This document shows, in pieces, positions 34,464 through 42,741 of a DNA stretch of 64,000 nucleotides. The DNA comes from Comamonadaceae bacterium. Its GTDB lineage: Bacteria > Pseudomonadota > Gammaproteobacteria > Burkholderiales > Burkholderiaceae_C. Within the stretch, counting starts at the first letter, position 1; each line of letters starts with the position of its first letter. The translations under genes and the position numbers were made by a program. The notes below the pieces were generated by a model. It was not told where the DNA came from. It made no database searches and saw nothing but the letters and a program-made list of their open reading frames with translations. The stretch covers positions 1 through 64,000 of the forward strand of contig CANFOQ010000001.1 in assembly GCA_947448745.1 (NCBI GenBank). Direction: 5' to 3'.

Positions 34464-35495
34464 ATGAGTACATCGCACGTTCATGCAACCCATGAAGCTG
34501 GCTTGCTTCAACGGATCTTCACCGAACCCACCAGCCAGGCTTTTCAGCGCTGGGTGGCCATCATCAATTTGGCCATCTTCATTTCTTGCTTGTCCTTGGC
34601 TGGCGAAACCGTGGAGCCTTACGCCACCGAACACGCCTTGCTTTTCAAACTGATTGAATACGTTGCGGTGTTTTTCTTCACCCTGGATTACTTGGGCAAC
34701 CTGTATTACGCCAAAGACCGTGTGAAGTATTTCTTCAGCTTCTGGGGCTTGGTGGACTTGATCTCTATCCTGCCCACCTATTTGATGATCATGAACCTGA
34801 CCGCCTTGCAAGGCACCAAGGTGTTCCGTATTTTGCGTGTGGTGCGGGTGTTGCGGGTGCTGAAAATGGCGCGCATTGCCTTGCAAGAGTTAGAGAAAAA
34901 GCTGGAGTCTTCCAACCCCATCATCACCAACCTGAAAATTTATTTCATTGCCTTGTTCTCGGTGGTGATGATTTCCAGCACCTTGATGTATTACGTGGAA
35001 GGCAACTTGTACTCGCCTGAAGCCATCGCCGCTGGTCAAGCCGCCTTGGACGCGCAAATTGCAGCCAACCCGCTGCCTGCTGATGCGCCGCCAGAAGCTT
35101 CCAAGTTCATGCCGGTAGACCCCATCAGTGGCAACGCTATCCCCGAAGACAAGCGTTTCTACTCTTCCATTCCCGCCGCCATGTGGTGGTGCATGGTGAC
35201 CTTGACCACCACCGGTTATGGCGACATGTTCCCGCTCACATTCGGTGGTCGCGTGATTGCCTGCTTCACCATGTTGTTGGGCTTGGTTCTGTTTGGTATT
35301 TTGTTGAACATTGTGGGCAAAACCATCATGGTCTTGTTGTTCGGCGAACAACTCACCGAAGACAACACCACCCCAGCTTCGCGCGAAGCCATTTTGAAAA
35401 TGATGATCGCCCGCAAGTGGATCAGCGAGAAACGCGCCTACGAGTTGGAGTTGATGTCTGAAGAAGAGATCAAAAATAGAACCCAAACCCTCTGA
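34464..35495 (+). CDS. Voltage-gated-type potassium channel
   Basis: The 343-aa protein has six predicted transmembrane segments. An S4-like stretch (FRILRVVRVLRVLKMAR, about residues 121-137) carries arginines every third residue. The pore filter is TTTGYGD (248-254). Between S5 and the pore helix is an unusually long extracellular turret (about 181-232) rich in Ala and Pro. It would conduct K+ across the inner membrane. It is monocistronic with a strong terminator at 35517-35550. Confidence 0.9.
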   Translation: MSTSHVHATHEAGLLQRIFTEPTSQAFQRWVAIINLAIFISCLSLAGETVEPYATEHALLFKLIEYVAVFFFTLDYLGNLYYAKDRVKYFFSFWGLVDLISILPTYLMIMNLTALQGTKVFRILRVVRVLRVLKMARIALQELEKKLESSNPIITNLKIYFIALFSVVMISSTLMYYVEGNLYSPEAIAAGQAALDAQIAANPLPADAPPEASKFMPVDPISGNAIPEDKRFYSSIPAAMWWCMVTLTTTGYGDMFPLTFGGRVIACFTMLLGLVLFGILLNIVGKTIMVLLFGEQLTEDNTTPASREAILKMMIARKWISEKRAYELELMSEEEIKNRTQTL

Positions 35496-35516
35496 TACTG
35501 CGCTTGCCTCGACTGA

Positions 35517-35550
35517 AAGCCTCTTCCTTTTGGAAGAGGCTTTTTTCTTT
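35517..35550 (+). terminator. Rho-independent terminator after the K+ channel gene
   Basis: Arms AAGCCTCTTCC and GGAAGAGGCTT with a TTTT loop are followed by a T-rich tract. The structure ends 33 bp before the permease gene. Confidence 0.92.
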
Positions 35551-35582
35551 ACACTGGCCTTTTATTTCCCGAAAGGCCGGCC

Positions 35583-37076
35583 ATGACCACCCACAGCACA
35601 ACCCATCCTGTCGATGAACGACTACCCTTGTTGCGATTGGGTACCCTCGGTTTGCAGCATGTCCTGGTGATGTACGCCGGGGCCATTGCCGTCCCGCTCA
35701 TCATTGGTCGGGCCTTGAAATTGTCGCCAGAGCAAGTGGCCATGCTTATTTCAGCCGATTTGTTTTGCTGCGGCTTGGTGACCTTGCTTCAATCTTGGGG
35801 CGTGAGTCAGTGGTTTGGTATCCAACTGCCCGTCATGATGGGCGTCACCTTTGCTGCCGTGGGTCCCATGCTGGCCATGGCTTCGGGGCACCCCGGCGAA
35901 GCGGGAGCGCAACTGATTTTTGGCGCCATCATCGGTGCTGGGGTGGTGGCCATGCTGTTGGCACCCGTGATCAGTCGCTTGTTGGCCTACTTTCCCCCTG
36001 TGGTCACGGGCACGGTCATCACCGTCATTGGCATTTCCCTCATGCGCATTGGCATCAACTGGGTGTTTGGCAATCCTGTGGGGCCAACCGCACCGCAGAT
36101 CATCAATCCTGAACACACTCAATGGTTGGCAGGCATCAGCGAAGCTGCACAAGTTGCTGGTGCCTCGATCACGCCTCCACCGGCGGGTATGAACATCGCA
36201 CCTTCACAACCCAATCCTTTGTATGCAAGCTTGCCCAACATCGGACTGTCGGCCATGGTGTTGGTCACCATCATGTTGGTGGCCAAATTCGCCAAGGGAT
36301 TTTTGGCCAACGTGTCGGTTTTAGTGGGCATCGTGGTTGGCGCGGTGGTGGCGGTCTCCATGGGCTTGATGAACTTTGACAAAGTGGCCAAAGCCAGCTG
36401 GTTTGCGCTGATCACCCCGTTTCAATTCGGCACGCCCGTGTTTGAACCGGTGCTGATATTCACCATGAGCTTGGTCATGATCGTGGTGATGATCGAGTCA
36501 ACCGGGATGTTTTTGGCCTTGGGAGAAATGACCCACAAACCAGTGCACCAAGCCGAGTTGGCCCGGGGGTTGCGCACAGATGGCTTGGGCACGGTCATTG
36601 GCGGCATCTTCAACACATTCCCTTACACCAGTTTTTCGCAAAACGTGGGTTTGGTCGGCGTCACCGGCGTGCGCAGCAGGTTTGTGTGTGTGGCCGCAGG
36701 ATTGATCTTGATGGTGCTGGGCTTGGTCCCCAAAATGGCGGCACTGGTCGAGTCCTTACCCACTTTTGTGCTCGGCGGCGCTGGCCTGGTGATGTTTGGC
36801 ATGGTGGCAGCCACAGGCATGCGCATCTTGGGCAGTGTGGATTTCACCCACCATAAAAACAATTTGTTCATCGTGGCTGTGTCTCTGGGCATGGGCATGA
36901 TCCCCTTGGTGGCACCCAACTTTAAACAATGGATGAGCCCGACTTGGCATCCCTTGATTGATTCAGGGATCTTGTTGGCCTCGCTCAGTGCTTTGCTGCT
37001 GAACTTGTTTTTCAATGGTGCTTCCAGCAACACCAACGATGCAGCCAAAGCTGCACAGTTGCACTCCGCGCATTAA
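35583..37076 (+). CDS. NCS2 family nucleobase:cation symporter (xanthine/urate permease type)
   Basis: The 497-aa protein has the NCS2 layout of 14 helices. It starts with LQHVLVMYAGAIAVPLIIG and has QLPVMMGVTFAAVGPM in TM3. The signature is TDGLGTVIGGIFNTFPYTSFSQNVGLV. The substrate Glu region reads VMIESTGMFLALGEMT, as in xanthine/urate transporters. It likely imports a purine base by proton symport. It is followed by PPK2 at 21 bp. Confidence 0.92.
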   Translation: MTTHSTTHPVDERLPLLRLGTLGLQHVLVMYAGAIAVPLIIGRALKLSPEQVAMLISADLFCCGLVTLLQSWGVSQWFGIQLPVMMGVTFAAVGPMLAMASGHPGEAGAQLIFGAIIGAGVVAMLLAPVISRLLAYFPPVVTGTVITVIGISLMRIGINWVFGNPVGPTAPQIINPEHTQWLAGISEAAQVAGASITPPPAGMNIAPSQPNPLYASLPNIGLSAMVLVTIMLVAKFAKGFLANVSVLVGIVVGAVVAVSMGLMNFDKVAKASWFALITPFQFGTPVFEPVLIFTMSLVMIVVMIESTGMFLALGEMTHKPVHQAELARGLRTDGLGTVIGGIFNTFPYTSFSQNVGLVGVTGVRSRFVCVAAGLILMVLGLVPKMAALVESLPTFVLGGAGLVMFGMVAATGMRILGSVDFTHHKNNLFIVAVSLGMGMIPLVAPNFKQWMSPTWHPLIDSGILLASLSALLLNLFFNGASSNTNDAAKAAQLHSAH

Positions 37077-37097
37077 CCCCACCGCGACAAGCACACC

Positions 37098-37898
37098 ATG
37101 AACAAACCCAATTTCGCGTCTTGGCGCATCAAATCAAACGCGGCCTTTTCTTTGGACGACATGGCCACGTCCGAGGATGCCCATCTGGACGACGACGACA
37201 TGAAGCCCTTGTTTGACAAACTCGGCAAGCTTCAATCGACGCTCTATGCGGGCAAATCAAGGGGGTTGTTGTTGGTGCTGCAAGGCATGGACACGGCGGG
37301 CAAAGACGGTGCCATTCGCCATGTTTTTTCGCACATCAGCCCATTGGGTGTGCATGCGTATGCCTTCAGCGCACCCTCCGAGGAAGAAAAACGCCACGAT
37401 TTTCTGTGGCGCATCCACAGCAAAGTCCCTGGCCGTGGTGACATGGCCATCTTCAACCGCAGCCATTACGAAGATGTGCTGGTCACGCGCGTGAAGAAAT
37501 GGATAGATGAAGACACCGTGCAAAGACGCTTTGAAAACATCAAGCACTTTGAATCGATGTTGGATGCCGAAGGCATCACGGTGCTGAAGTGCTATTTGCA
37601 CATTTCGAAAAAAGAACAAAAGAAACGCCTGCAAGCCCGGTTGGACGACCCGCATAAAAACTGGAAGCTACAAGCCTCGGACTTTGAAGACCGCAAACTC
37701 TGGCCAAGCTTCATGAAGGCCTACGAAGATGCCCTCTCGGCCACCAGCACAGCCCAAGCTCCTTGGTATGTGGTGCCGGCTGACAACAAGCCCTACCGCG
37801 ATTATTTTTTAGCGGAGTTGTTGGTGCACACGTTGGAAAAAATGGACTTGAAAATGCCCCATCCCAACTTCGACCTGAAGCTGGCCAAACTGGACTAG
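37098..37898 (+). CDS. ppk2: Polyphosphate kinase 2 family
   Basis: The 266-aa protein has the P-loop QGMDTAGKDGAIRHV, the lid region and Walker B-like DMAIFNRSHYEDVL of PPK2. It transfers phosphate between polyphosphate and nucleotides (AMP, ADP or GDP depending on class). One-domain length is typical. It follows the nucleobase permease closely, so it could act in nucleotide salvage. The class cannot be fixed by eye. Confidence 0.92.
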   Translation: MNKPNFASWRIKSNAAFSLDDMATSEDAHLDDDDMKPLFDKLGKLQSTLYAGKSRGLLLVLQGMDTAGKDGAIRHVFSHISPLGVHAYAFSAPSEEEKRHDFLWRIHSKVPGRGDMAIFNRSHYEDVLVTRVKKWIDEDTVQRRFENIKHFESMLDAEGITVLKCYLHISKKEQKKRLQARLDDPHKNWKLQASDFEDRKLWPSFMKAYEDALSATSTAQAPWYVVPADNKPYRDYFLAELLVHTLEKMDLKMPHPNFDLKLAKLD

Positions 37899-37899
37899 C

Positions 37900-38178
37900 T
37901 CAGTTGGCGCGGGCCACCCACACAGTGGCACCTTCTGCACCATAGTGTTCGGCGTGGGGAATGTTGCGAGCCAAGGCAAAGGGCTGGCCGGCTTTGTACG
38001 TGGTTTGCACCTCGCCCACGGTCAACTTGAACTCACCACGCACCACCAAAGCGGTGACATCGAACGGGTGCGTGTGGGTATCAATCACCAAGGACGGGGC
38101 CCATTCGCGCACCAGGCATTCGTCATAGCCCATGGTCTTGGCAGCGGTGCTGAACTCTTCAAAGTGTGATGTCTTCAT
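37900..38178 (-). CDS. Small cupin-domain protein
   Basis: The 92-aa single cupin has HTHPFDVTALVVRGEFKLTV (shown as DTHTHPFD then ALVVRGEF) and a C-terminal NIPHAEHYG. These supply the two cupin histidine motifs for a metal. Its start overlaps the stop of the alpha/beta hydrolase gene by 4 bp, so it is translated in tandem. The function is unknown. Confidence 0.8.
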   Translation of the reverse strand: MKTSHFEEFSTAAKTMGYDECLVREWAPSLVIDTHTHPFDVTALVVRGEFKLTVGEVQTTYKAGQPFALARNIPHAEHYGAEGATVWVARAN

Positions 38179-39023
38179 GCGGGTTGTTTCAAAAATTCAA
38201 GAACCATACGGTTGAAACGATCGGTGATTTCCGTCATGGGCACATGGCCGCACTGGTCCACCAATTCATAACGTGCATGGGGCAACAAGGCTTGCAGGAC
38301 TTTAACGTGTGAAACAGGCAAAAACTGGTCTTGTTGACCCCAGATGACCAGACTAGGGCAGCGGATCTTGGCGATGCGGGCATGAAAAGCTTGGCGCGGC
38401 GCGGCATGAAAACCAGCAAAACCCAGCAGGCTGCGCAAGGTGGTGAGAAACACGGCTTGCGCATTGGGTTGCTGGGCCAAGCCTACTTTTTCGGCCACCA
38501 AGTCACGGGTGACAAAAGATTTGTCATGAAACGCCAATTTCCAAATCATGCCCAAGCCAAACATGCTGGGTTTGGTGAGCAACTCACCCAAAACAGGAAT
38601 GCTGGCCAAGCGGAAATTGAACAAGGTGTCCACGCCCACACCGGCCGGTGCGGACAAGGCGACGGCGTTGACGCGCTCGGGGTGCATGGCCGCGCATTCC
38701 ATGGCGATGCGCCCGCCCATGGAGTTGCCCACCAAGTTGACGCTGGACAAACCCATGGCATCCATGAAATCAAACACAAAGCGTGCCTGGGACTCCATGT
38801 CGTAAGACGCCTCCAGGGGTTTGTCACTCAGGCCACAACCCAGCAGATCGAGCGCGATGACACGGTGTTGTGTGGCCAAGGCTGCGATGTTGTGTTCCCA
38901 CTCCAGCACCGAGCAGCTGATGCCGTGCAACAGCAAGACGGTGGAGCCACTGTCGCCCATTTGCCAGTAACGAATGCGGTGGCCTTTGACTTGGATGTAT
39001 TGGTCTGGAGGTCTGTTGTTCAT
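38175..39023 (-). CDS. Alpha/beta hydrolase
   Basis: The 282-aa alpha/beta-hydrolase has the oxyanion LLHGISCSVLEW, the nucleophile Ser101 in GNSMGG, an Asp in GQQDQFLPV and the His in QCGHVPMTE. The closest types are meta-cleavage-product hydrolases and lipase-like esterases. It is followed by a cupin with a 4-bp overlap. Confidence 0.86.
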   Translation of the reverse strand: MNNRPPDQYIQVKGHRIRYWQMGDSGSTVLLLHGISCSVLEWEHNIAALATQHRVIALDLLGCGLSDKPLEASYDMESQARFVFDFMDAMGLSSVNLVGNSMGGRIAMECAAMHPERVNAVALSAPAGVGVDTLFNFRLASIPVLGELLTKPSMFGLGMIWKLAFHDKSFVTRDLVAEKVGLAQQPNAQAVFLTTLRSLLGFAGFHAAPRQAFHARIAKIRCPSLVIWGQQDQFLPVSHVKVLQALLPHARYELVDQCGHVPMTEITDRFNRMVLEFLKQPA

Positions 39024-39090
39024 GCGACGAGGTTACTACGCCCCGCACGCCAGTCGCATAGAGAAAACCAGAAGCATGGGATGCAACTTT

Positions 39091-40452
39091 TTAGTTCATC
39101 TGCACCGTGACTTGCAAGCCCCCCAGCGCTTCGGATGAATGAACATGCAGTGTCCATGCTTGCACATCGGCAATGCGGCGCACGATGGACCAACCCAAAC
39201 CGCTACCACTTTGACCCGAGCCCAACACACGAAAAAAGCGTTCGCCCAATCGCGCTTGGTCAGCGGCGGACATGCCCGGCCCACTGTCTTCAAAGACCAA
39301 GTGCAAACTTTGATCCAATTGCTTCAAAGTCACGCGCACCACCCCTTTGGCGGGGCTGTAGCGCATGGCGTTGTCGAGCAAGTTTCTGCACAAAATTTGC
39401 AGCAACGCCTCGTTGGCGACGCGGTTGAAGACGATGGGATCTTGAACCTCTTGAAGCACTTCCAGTGTTTGCTGACGTTGCAAAGCCCAGGGTGTCAAGT
39501 CTGCTGCAACTTGCTGCAAGGATTGTTGCACATCAATGATTTGGTGCATCTCCAAGGCAGAGGCTTCGAGGCGTGACAAAGTAAGCAGCTGATCCACCAA
39601 GCGTGCCGCGCGGTCGCAACCTGCGATGGTGTCCTTCAAAGCCTGTTCGCGCACATTGGCGTCTACATCGGTGTTGGCGTGTAAGGCCACTTGGGCCTGG
39701 GTGCGGATGGCTGCAATCGGTGTGCGAAGTTCATGCGCGGCATCGGCGGTGAAACGTTGCTTGCTCTCCATGCGCTCGGCCAAGCGTTGCAGCAACTGGT
39801 TCAAGGCTTCCAACAAGGGCTGCACCTCGGTGGGAATGTCGGCCACTTGCAAAGGTGTCAAAGCCCCTTCTTGTCTGGCCAAGACGGCGTCGCGCAATCG
39901 GTTCAAGGGGCTCAGGCTGTGGCGAATGATGAACCACAGTGCCAAGGCGAGCAGCGGCAAGGTCATCACCATGGGAATCATCAGATTGCGCAACACCGCC
40001 CACCAAATGTCTTCCCGACTGCCCATGTCTTCGGCCACGTAAACCAAGGTATTTTGGGATGCCGATTGGGCTGCAAATACACGCCATGCACTGCCGTCGG
40101 TATGCACCACGGTTTGGAAACCTTGCACATGCCGCGCCATGGGTTCGTGACCCATGTTGGGTGAGTGCAAGCTCAACTGTTGGTCGTGAAAAACTTGGAA
40201 AGCCACTTTGGACGCATAACGGTGCAACATGGGTGGCTCCACCAACTTGTCATCATCGTCCAGTGCTTGCGCACCCTGCACCACCAACATGGCGGCGGCT
40301 TGTGCCAAGTGCGCGTCCAATAGTTCGTCGAGTTCATGTTTGGTATCTCGCCACACCAAGACCATGATGAAAACCCAAACCAGCACCATGCCCGCCAAGC
40401 TTCGCCAGATCAAACGGCCTTGCAATGAAGCTGAGAACCAGGTGTTGTTCAT
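39091..40452 (-). CDS. Sensor histidine kinase, QseC-like
   Basis: The 453-aa protein has a transmembrane helix near residue 20, a periplasmic sensor of about 140 residues and a second helix near residue 180. A HAMP-like linker follows. HisKA carries AAHELRTPIAAIRTQ, and the HATPase has NLLDNAMRYSP, DSGPGMS and GSGLGWSIV. It phosphorylates the response regulator gene that overlaps it by 4 bp. Position at the end of the SHP cytochrome operon suggests it senses a redox or oxidant signal. The name QseC-like reflects architecture, not a proved autoinducer. Confidence 0.9.
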   Translation of the reverse strand: MNNTWFSASLQGRLIWRSLAGMVLVWVFIMVLVWRDTKHELDELLDAHLAQAAAMLVVQGAQALDDDDKLVEPPMLHRYASKVAFQVFHDQQLSLHSPNMGHEPMARHVQGFQTVVHTDGSAWRVFAAQSASQNTLVYVAEDMGSREDIWWAVLRNLMIPMVMTLPLLALALWFIIRHSLSPLNRLRDAVLARQEGALTPLQVADIPTEVQPLLEALNQLLQRLAERMESKQRFTADAAHELRTPIAAIRTQAQVALHANTDVDANVREQALKDTIAGCDRAARLVDQLLTLSRLEASALEMHQIIDVQQSLQQVAADLTPWALQRQQTLEVLQEVQDPIVFNRVANEALLQILCRNLLDNAMRYSPAKGVVRVTLKQLDQSLHLVFEDSGPGMSAADQARLGERFFRVLGSGQSGSGLGWSIVRRIADVQAWTLHVHSSEALGGLQVTVQMN

Positions 40453-41114
40453 GCGGCTTGTTTGAGAATGATGTAGCCCACACCGCGCACGGTTTGAATG
40501 AGTTCGGCACCCAGTTTTTTACGCAAGTGGTGGATATGCACTTCCACGGCATTGCTTTCCACTTCGTGGCCCCAGCTGTAGAGGTGTTGCTCGATTTGCG
40601 TCCGTGACAAGACACGACCCGCTTGCAACAACAAGGTGTGCAACACATCAAACTCGCGGTGCGACAAGACCACCGGTTGACCCGCCTGCAGCACCACACG
40701 CGCCACCGGGTCCAAGGACACTTGGCCGGAAGTCAACACGGGTTGCGGTTGACCCGCGCTGCGACGCACCAAGGCGTTCAAACGCGCAGCGAGTTCCAAC
40801 AAATCAACGGGTTTGACCACGTAGTCATCAGCACCCAAATTCAGACCTTGCACACGGTCTGGCAAGGCATCACGGGCCGTGAGGATCAGCACCGGGGTGT
40901 TGACACCGGCTTGGCGAATGTGTTGCAGCACCTGCGTGCCGTCTTGCCGGGGAAGCCCCAGATCGAGGACTGCGGCTTGGTGCAGTTGGGCACGCAACTC
41001 GTGTTCGGCAATCACACCATCGCGCACCCAATCCACTTCAAAACCTTGTTGCACCAAGCCCGCACGCAGGCCCGCTCCCAACAGTTCATCGTCTTCAGCC
41101 AACAAGATTCGCAT
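40449..41114 (-). CDS. OmpR-family response regulator, QseB/PmrA-like
   Basis: The 221-aa protein has a receiver domain with the acidic pocket EDDE, phospho-acceptor Asp in AVLDLGLPRQDG and the Thr/Lys switch (ILTARDAL, DYVVKPVD). A C-terminal winged helix ends VRGVGYIL. The ATG at 41114 was chosen over a TTG two codons upstream. A matching direct-repeat box lies upstream of the operon (42670-42686), consistent with autoregulation. Confidence 0.92.
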   Translation of the reverse strand: MRILLAEDDELLGAGLRAGLVQQGFEVDWVRDGVIAEHELRAQLHQAAVLDLGLPRQDGTQVLQHIRQAGVNTPVLILTARDALPDRVQGLNLGADDYVVKPVDLLELAARLNALVRRSAGQPQPVLTSGQVSLDPVARVVLQAGQPVVLSHREFDVLHTLLLQAGRVLSRTQIEQHLYSWGHEVESNAVEVHIHHLRKKLGAELIQTVRGVGYIILKQAA

Positions 41115-41126
41115 GGGCAAAGCGTA

Positions 41127-41747
41127 TCAAACTCGGAATTGCAGCCAAACAAAGCCAACCATGGCGACCAACATCAAGAGGCCCAACCACCACCAACTGC
41201 TTTGAATGCCCATGGCTGAGGGGCCACTTTTGAAACCGGTCAACATGGCGCGAACCAAGTTTTCTTTGTGCTGCTTGCTGCTGAGCACCACACCCAGCAC
41301 GTGGACGGCCACCACCAACATCAGGCTGTTGGCCGCAACTTCATGGAGTTCTTCTTGCCAACCAGGGGCATCACCACCGGCAATCAACCAACCCGAGAAA
41401 GCCGTGAGTGCGGTCAAGCCTATCAACAACAACACCGCCACACCACCCACCGGGTTGTGGCCCACATGGTGCTCAGGGGTGACTTGACGCAGACTTTTCA
41501 CGTAAGCCAAGATGGCTTGTGGGCCTTTGATGAAGCTCGCAAAACGGGCATGTCGGGTGCCAACGAAACCCCAGACCAAGCGAAAGGCCAAGAGCCCGCC
41601 AGCCATATAACCTAAGGTTTGGTGCCACAAGCTCCAGCGTTCGCTTTCACCCGTGAAAAAAGCGATGAACACACAGGCCGCCAAGGACCAATGGAAAACA
41701 CGCACGGGCCAGTCCCACACGCGGATGGGTTGTTCTGAATCATTCAT
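41127..41747 (-). CDS. Cytochrome b561-type membrane protein
   Basis: The 206-aa membrane protein has about five helices. Its histidines, in VFHWSLAACVF, WHQTLGYMAGG and VAVHVLGVVL, sit where bis-His heme b ligands do in prokaryotic cytochrome b561. It would carry electrons from the quinone pool to the diheme cytochrome. It overlaps that gene by 4 bp and lies 12 bp before the response regulator. The same set (SHP, diheme cytochrome c, b561) is known in other proteobacteria. Confidence 0.9.
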   Translation of the reverse strand: MNDSEQPIRVWDWPVRVFHWSLAACVFIAFFTGESERWSLWHQTLGYMAGGLLAFRLVWGFVGTRHARFASFIKGPQAILAYVKSLRQVTPEHHVGHNPVGGVAVLLLIGLTALTAFSGWLIAGGDAPGWQEELHEVAANSLMLVVAVHVLGVVLSSKQHKENLVRAMLTGFKSGPSAMGIQSSWWWLGLLMLVAMVGFVWLQFRV

Positions 41748-42220
41748 TTGGGAATCCTCACTTGGTCTTCGTTGAAGTCACCCTGCGCCGCTTTGGCGTG
41801 GCAGGCATTGCAATTGGAGGCACTGCCCACCGAGGGTCGTTTCCACACTGACGCAGGAATCTCGCGACTGTTGTGCTCGCGCAAAAACCAATCGGCTTGG
41901 GTGATGCGGTCGTTGGCCGGTTCGCTGCGGGCACGCTTGCCCGTGCCAGCGTTGTTGGTCAGCCAAGCGCTGAGGCTTTTGGTGGTGGCCGCGTCCAACG
42001 AGGCATCCACACCATAGTGCTTGTTCAAACCACCCATGAGGCGTTGCCAAGAAGCTGCTGGCAACAAGCCTGCTGGGTAAGCCATATGGCAACTGGCGCA
42101 TTCTTGGGTGTAGGCCTCTAGCACGGGGGCACGGACGGTGCTTTCAGCGTGGGCGACAGAGCACAACGTGGTGGCCGATACAGCAAGGAAAACTGCTTTG
42201 AACAGGGAAGAAAAGGACAT
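41744..42220 (-). CDS. Diheme cytochrome c (DHC-like)
   Basis: The 158-aa protein has a signal peptide ending at AHAE and two heme c sites, CASCH near the N-terminus and CNACH near the C-terminus. It matches the diheme cytochrome c found next to SHP genes. It probably relays electrons from cytochrome b561 to SHP in the periplasm. The ATG at 42220 gives a clean signal sequence. It lies 20 bp after the SHP-like gene and overlaps b561. Confidence 0.92.
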   Translation of the reverse strand: MSFSSLFKAVFLAVSATTLCSVAHAESTVRAPVLEAYTQECASCHMAYPAGLLPAASWQRLMGGLNKHYGVDASLDAATTKSLSAWLTNNAGTGKRARSEPANDRITQADWFLREHNSREIPASVWKRPSVGSASNCNACHAKAAQGDFNEDQVRIPK

Positions 42221-42240
42221 CAAAAATCTCCAGGAATCGA

Positions 42241-42633
42241 TCAAGGTTTGAGGGTCATGAGCCACGACAGCACATCGGCTTTTTCAGCGTTGCTGCATTC
42301 GCGGCCCAGCACATCGTTGCAATTGCGGCGAAACCATTTCTCGGTTTTCGCGCTGTCCGTGAAGCGTTTCTCGTTGGCGGCTGGTGCCAAAGGTGAAATC
42401 ACTTTGCGGGTGCTGGCATGCAAGCCCTCACCCGTGGGTTGTTTGGTGTGGCACGAACTGCAAGACCATTCTTTGCCGTGGGTGCTGGTGAAAAATGCTT
42501 GTCCCTTGTCGGGTTGGCCTTTCGCGCCTGCCGCCGTGGCATAGCCATTGAGCAGTTCGGTGGGGGTGGCTGCCCACAATGACGAGCTTGCGGCCAAACT
42601 CAAAACCATCAAGAAGCGATTTGTTTTGCGCAT
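42241..42633 (-). CDS. shp: SHP-type oxygen-binding cytochrome c (DUF1924)
   Basis: The 130-aa protein has a signal peptide (ASSSLWAAT), one heme site CSSCH and the C-terminal sequence EKWFRRNCNDVLGREC. The latter is characteristic of sphaeroides heme protein, where an Asn next to this Cys is the labile heme ligand and the two Cys form a disulfide. SHP binds O2 and small ligands. It is the first gene of the five-gene operon. The call rests on motif and gene order; the ligand assignment is by analogy. Confidence 0.9.
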   Translation of the reverse strand: MRKTNRFLMVLSLAASSSLWAATPTELLNGYATAAGAKGQPDKGQAFFTSTHGKEWSCSSCHTKQPTGEGLHASTRKVISPLAPAANEKRFTDSAKTEKWFRRNCNDVLGRECSNAEKADVLSWLMTLKP

Positions 42634-42669
42634 GGTTTTCTCCTTTGCTTGTCATCCTAAGCAGTGTTT

Positions 42670-42686
42670 CTTAGGGTTTTCTTAAG
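42670..42686. promoter_or_regulatory. Candidate QseB/PmrA-type box upstream of the SHP operon
   Basis: CTTAGG-N5-CTTAAG is a direct repeat with 11-bp period, matching the PmrA/QseB-type consensus YTTAAK-N5-YTTAAK with one clear mismatch in the first half. It lies 37-53 bp upstream of the shp start and between divergent genes. The operon's own response regulator is the expected ligand. Confidence 0.5.
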
Positions 42687-42741
42687 ATGCGAACACAAAC
42701 ATGGCTACCATGCTGACAAAGCAATACAGAGCGAGAACAAC

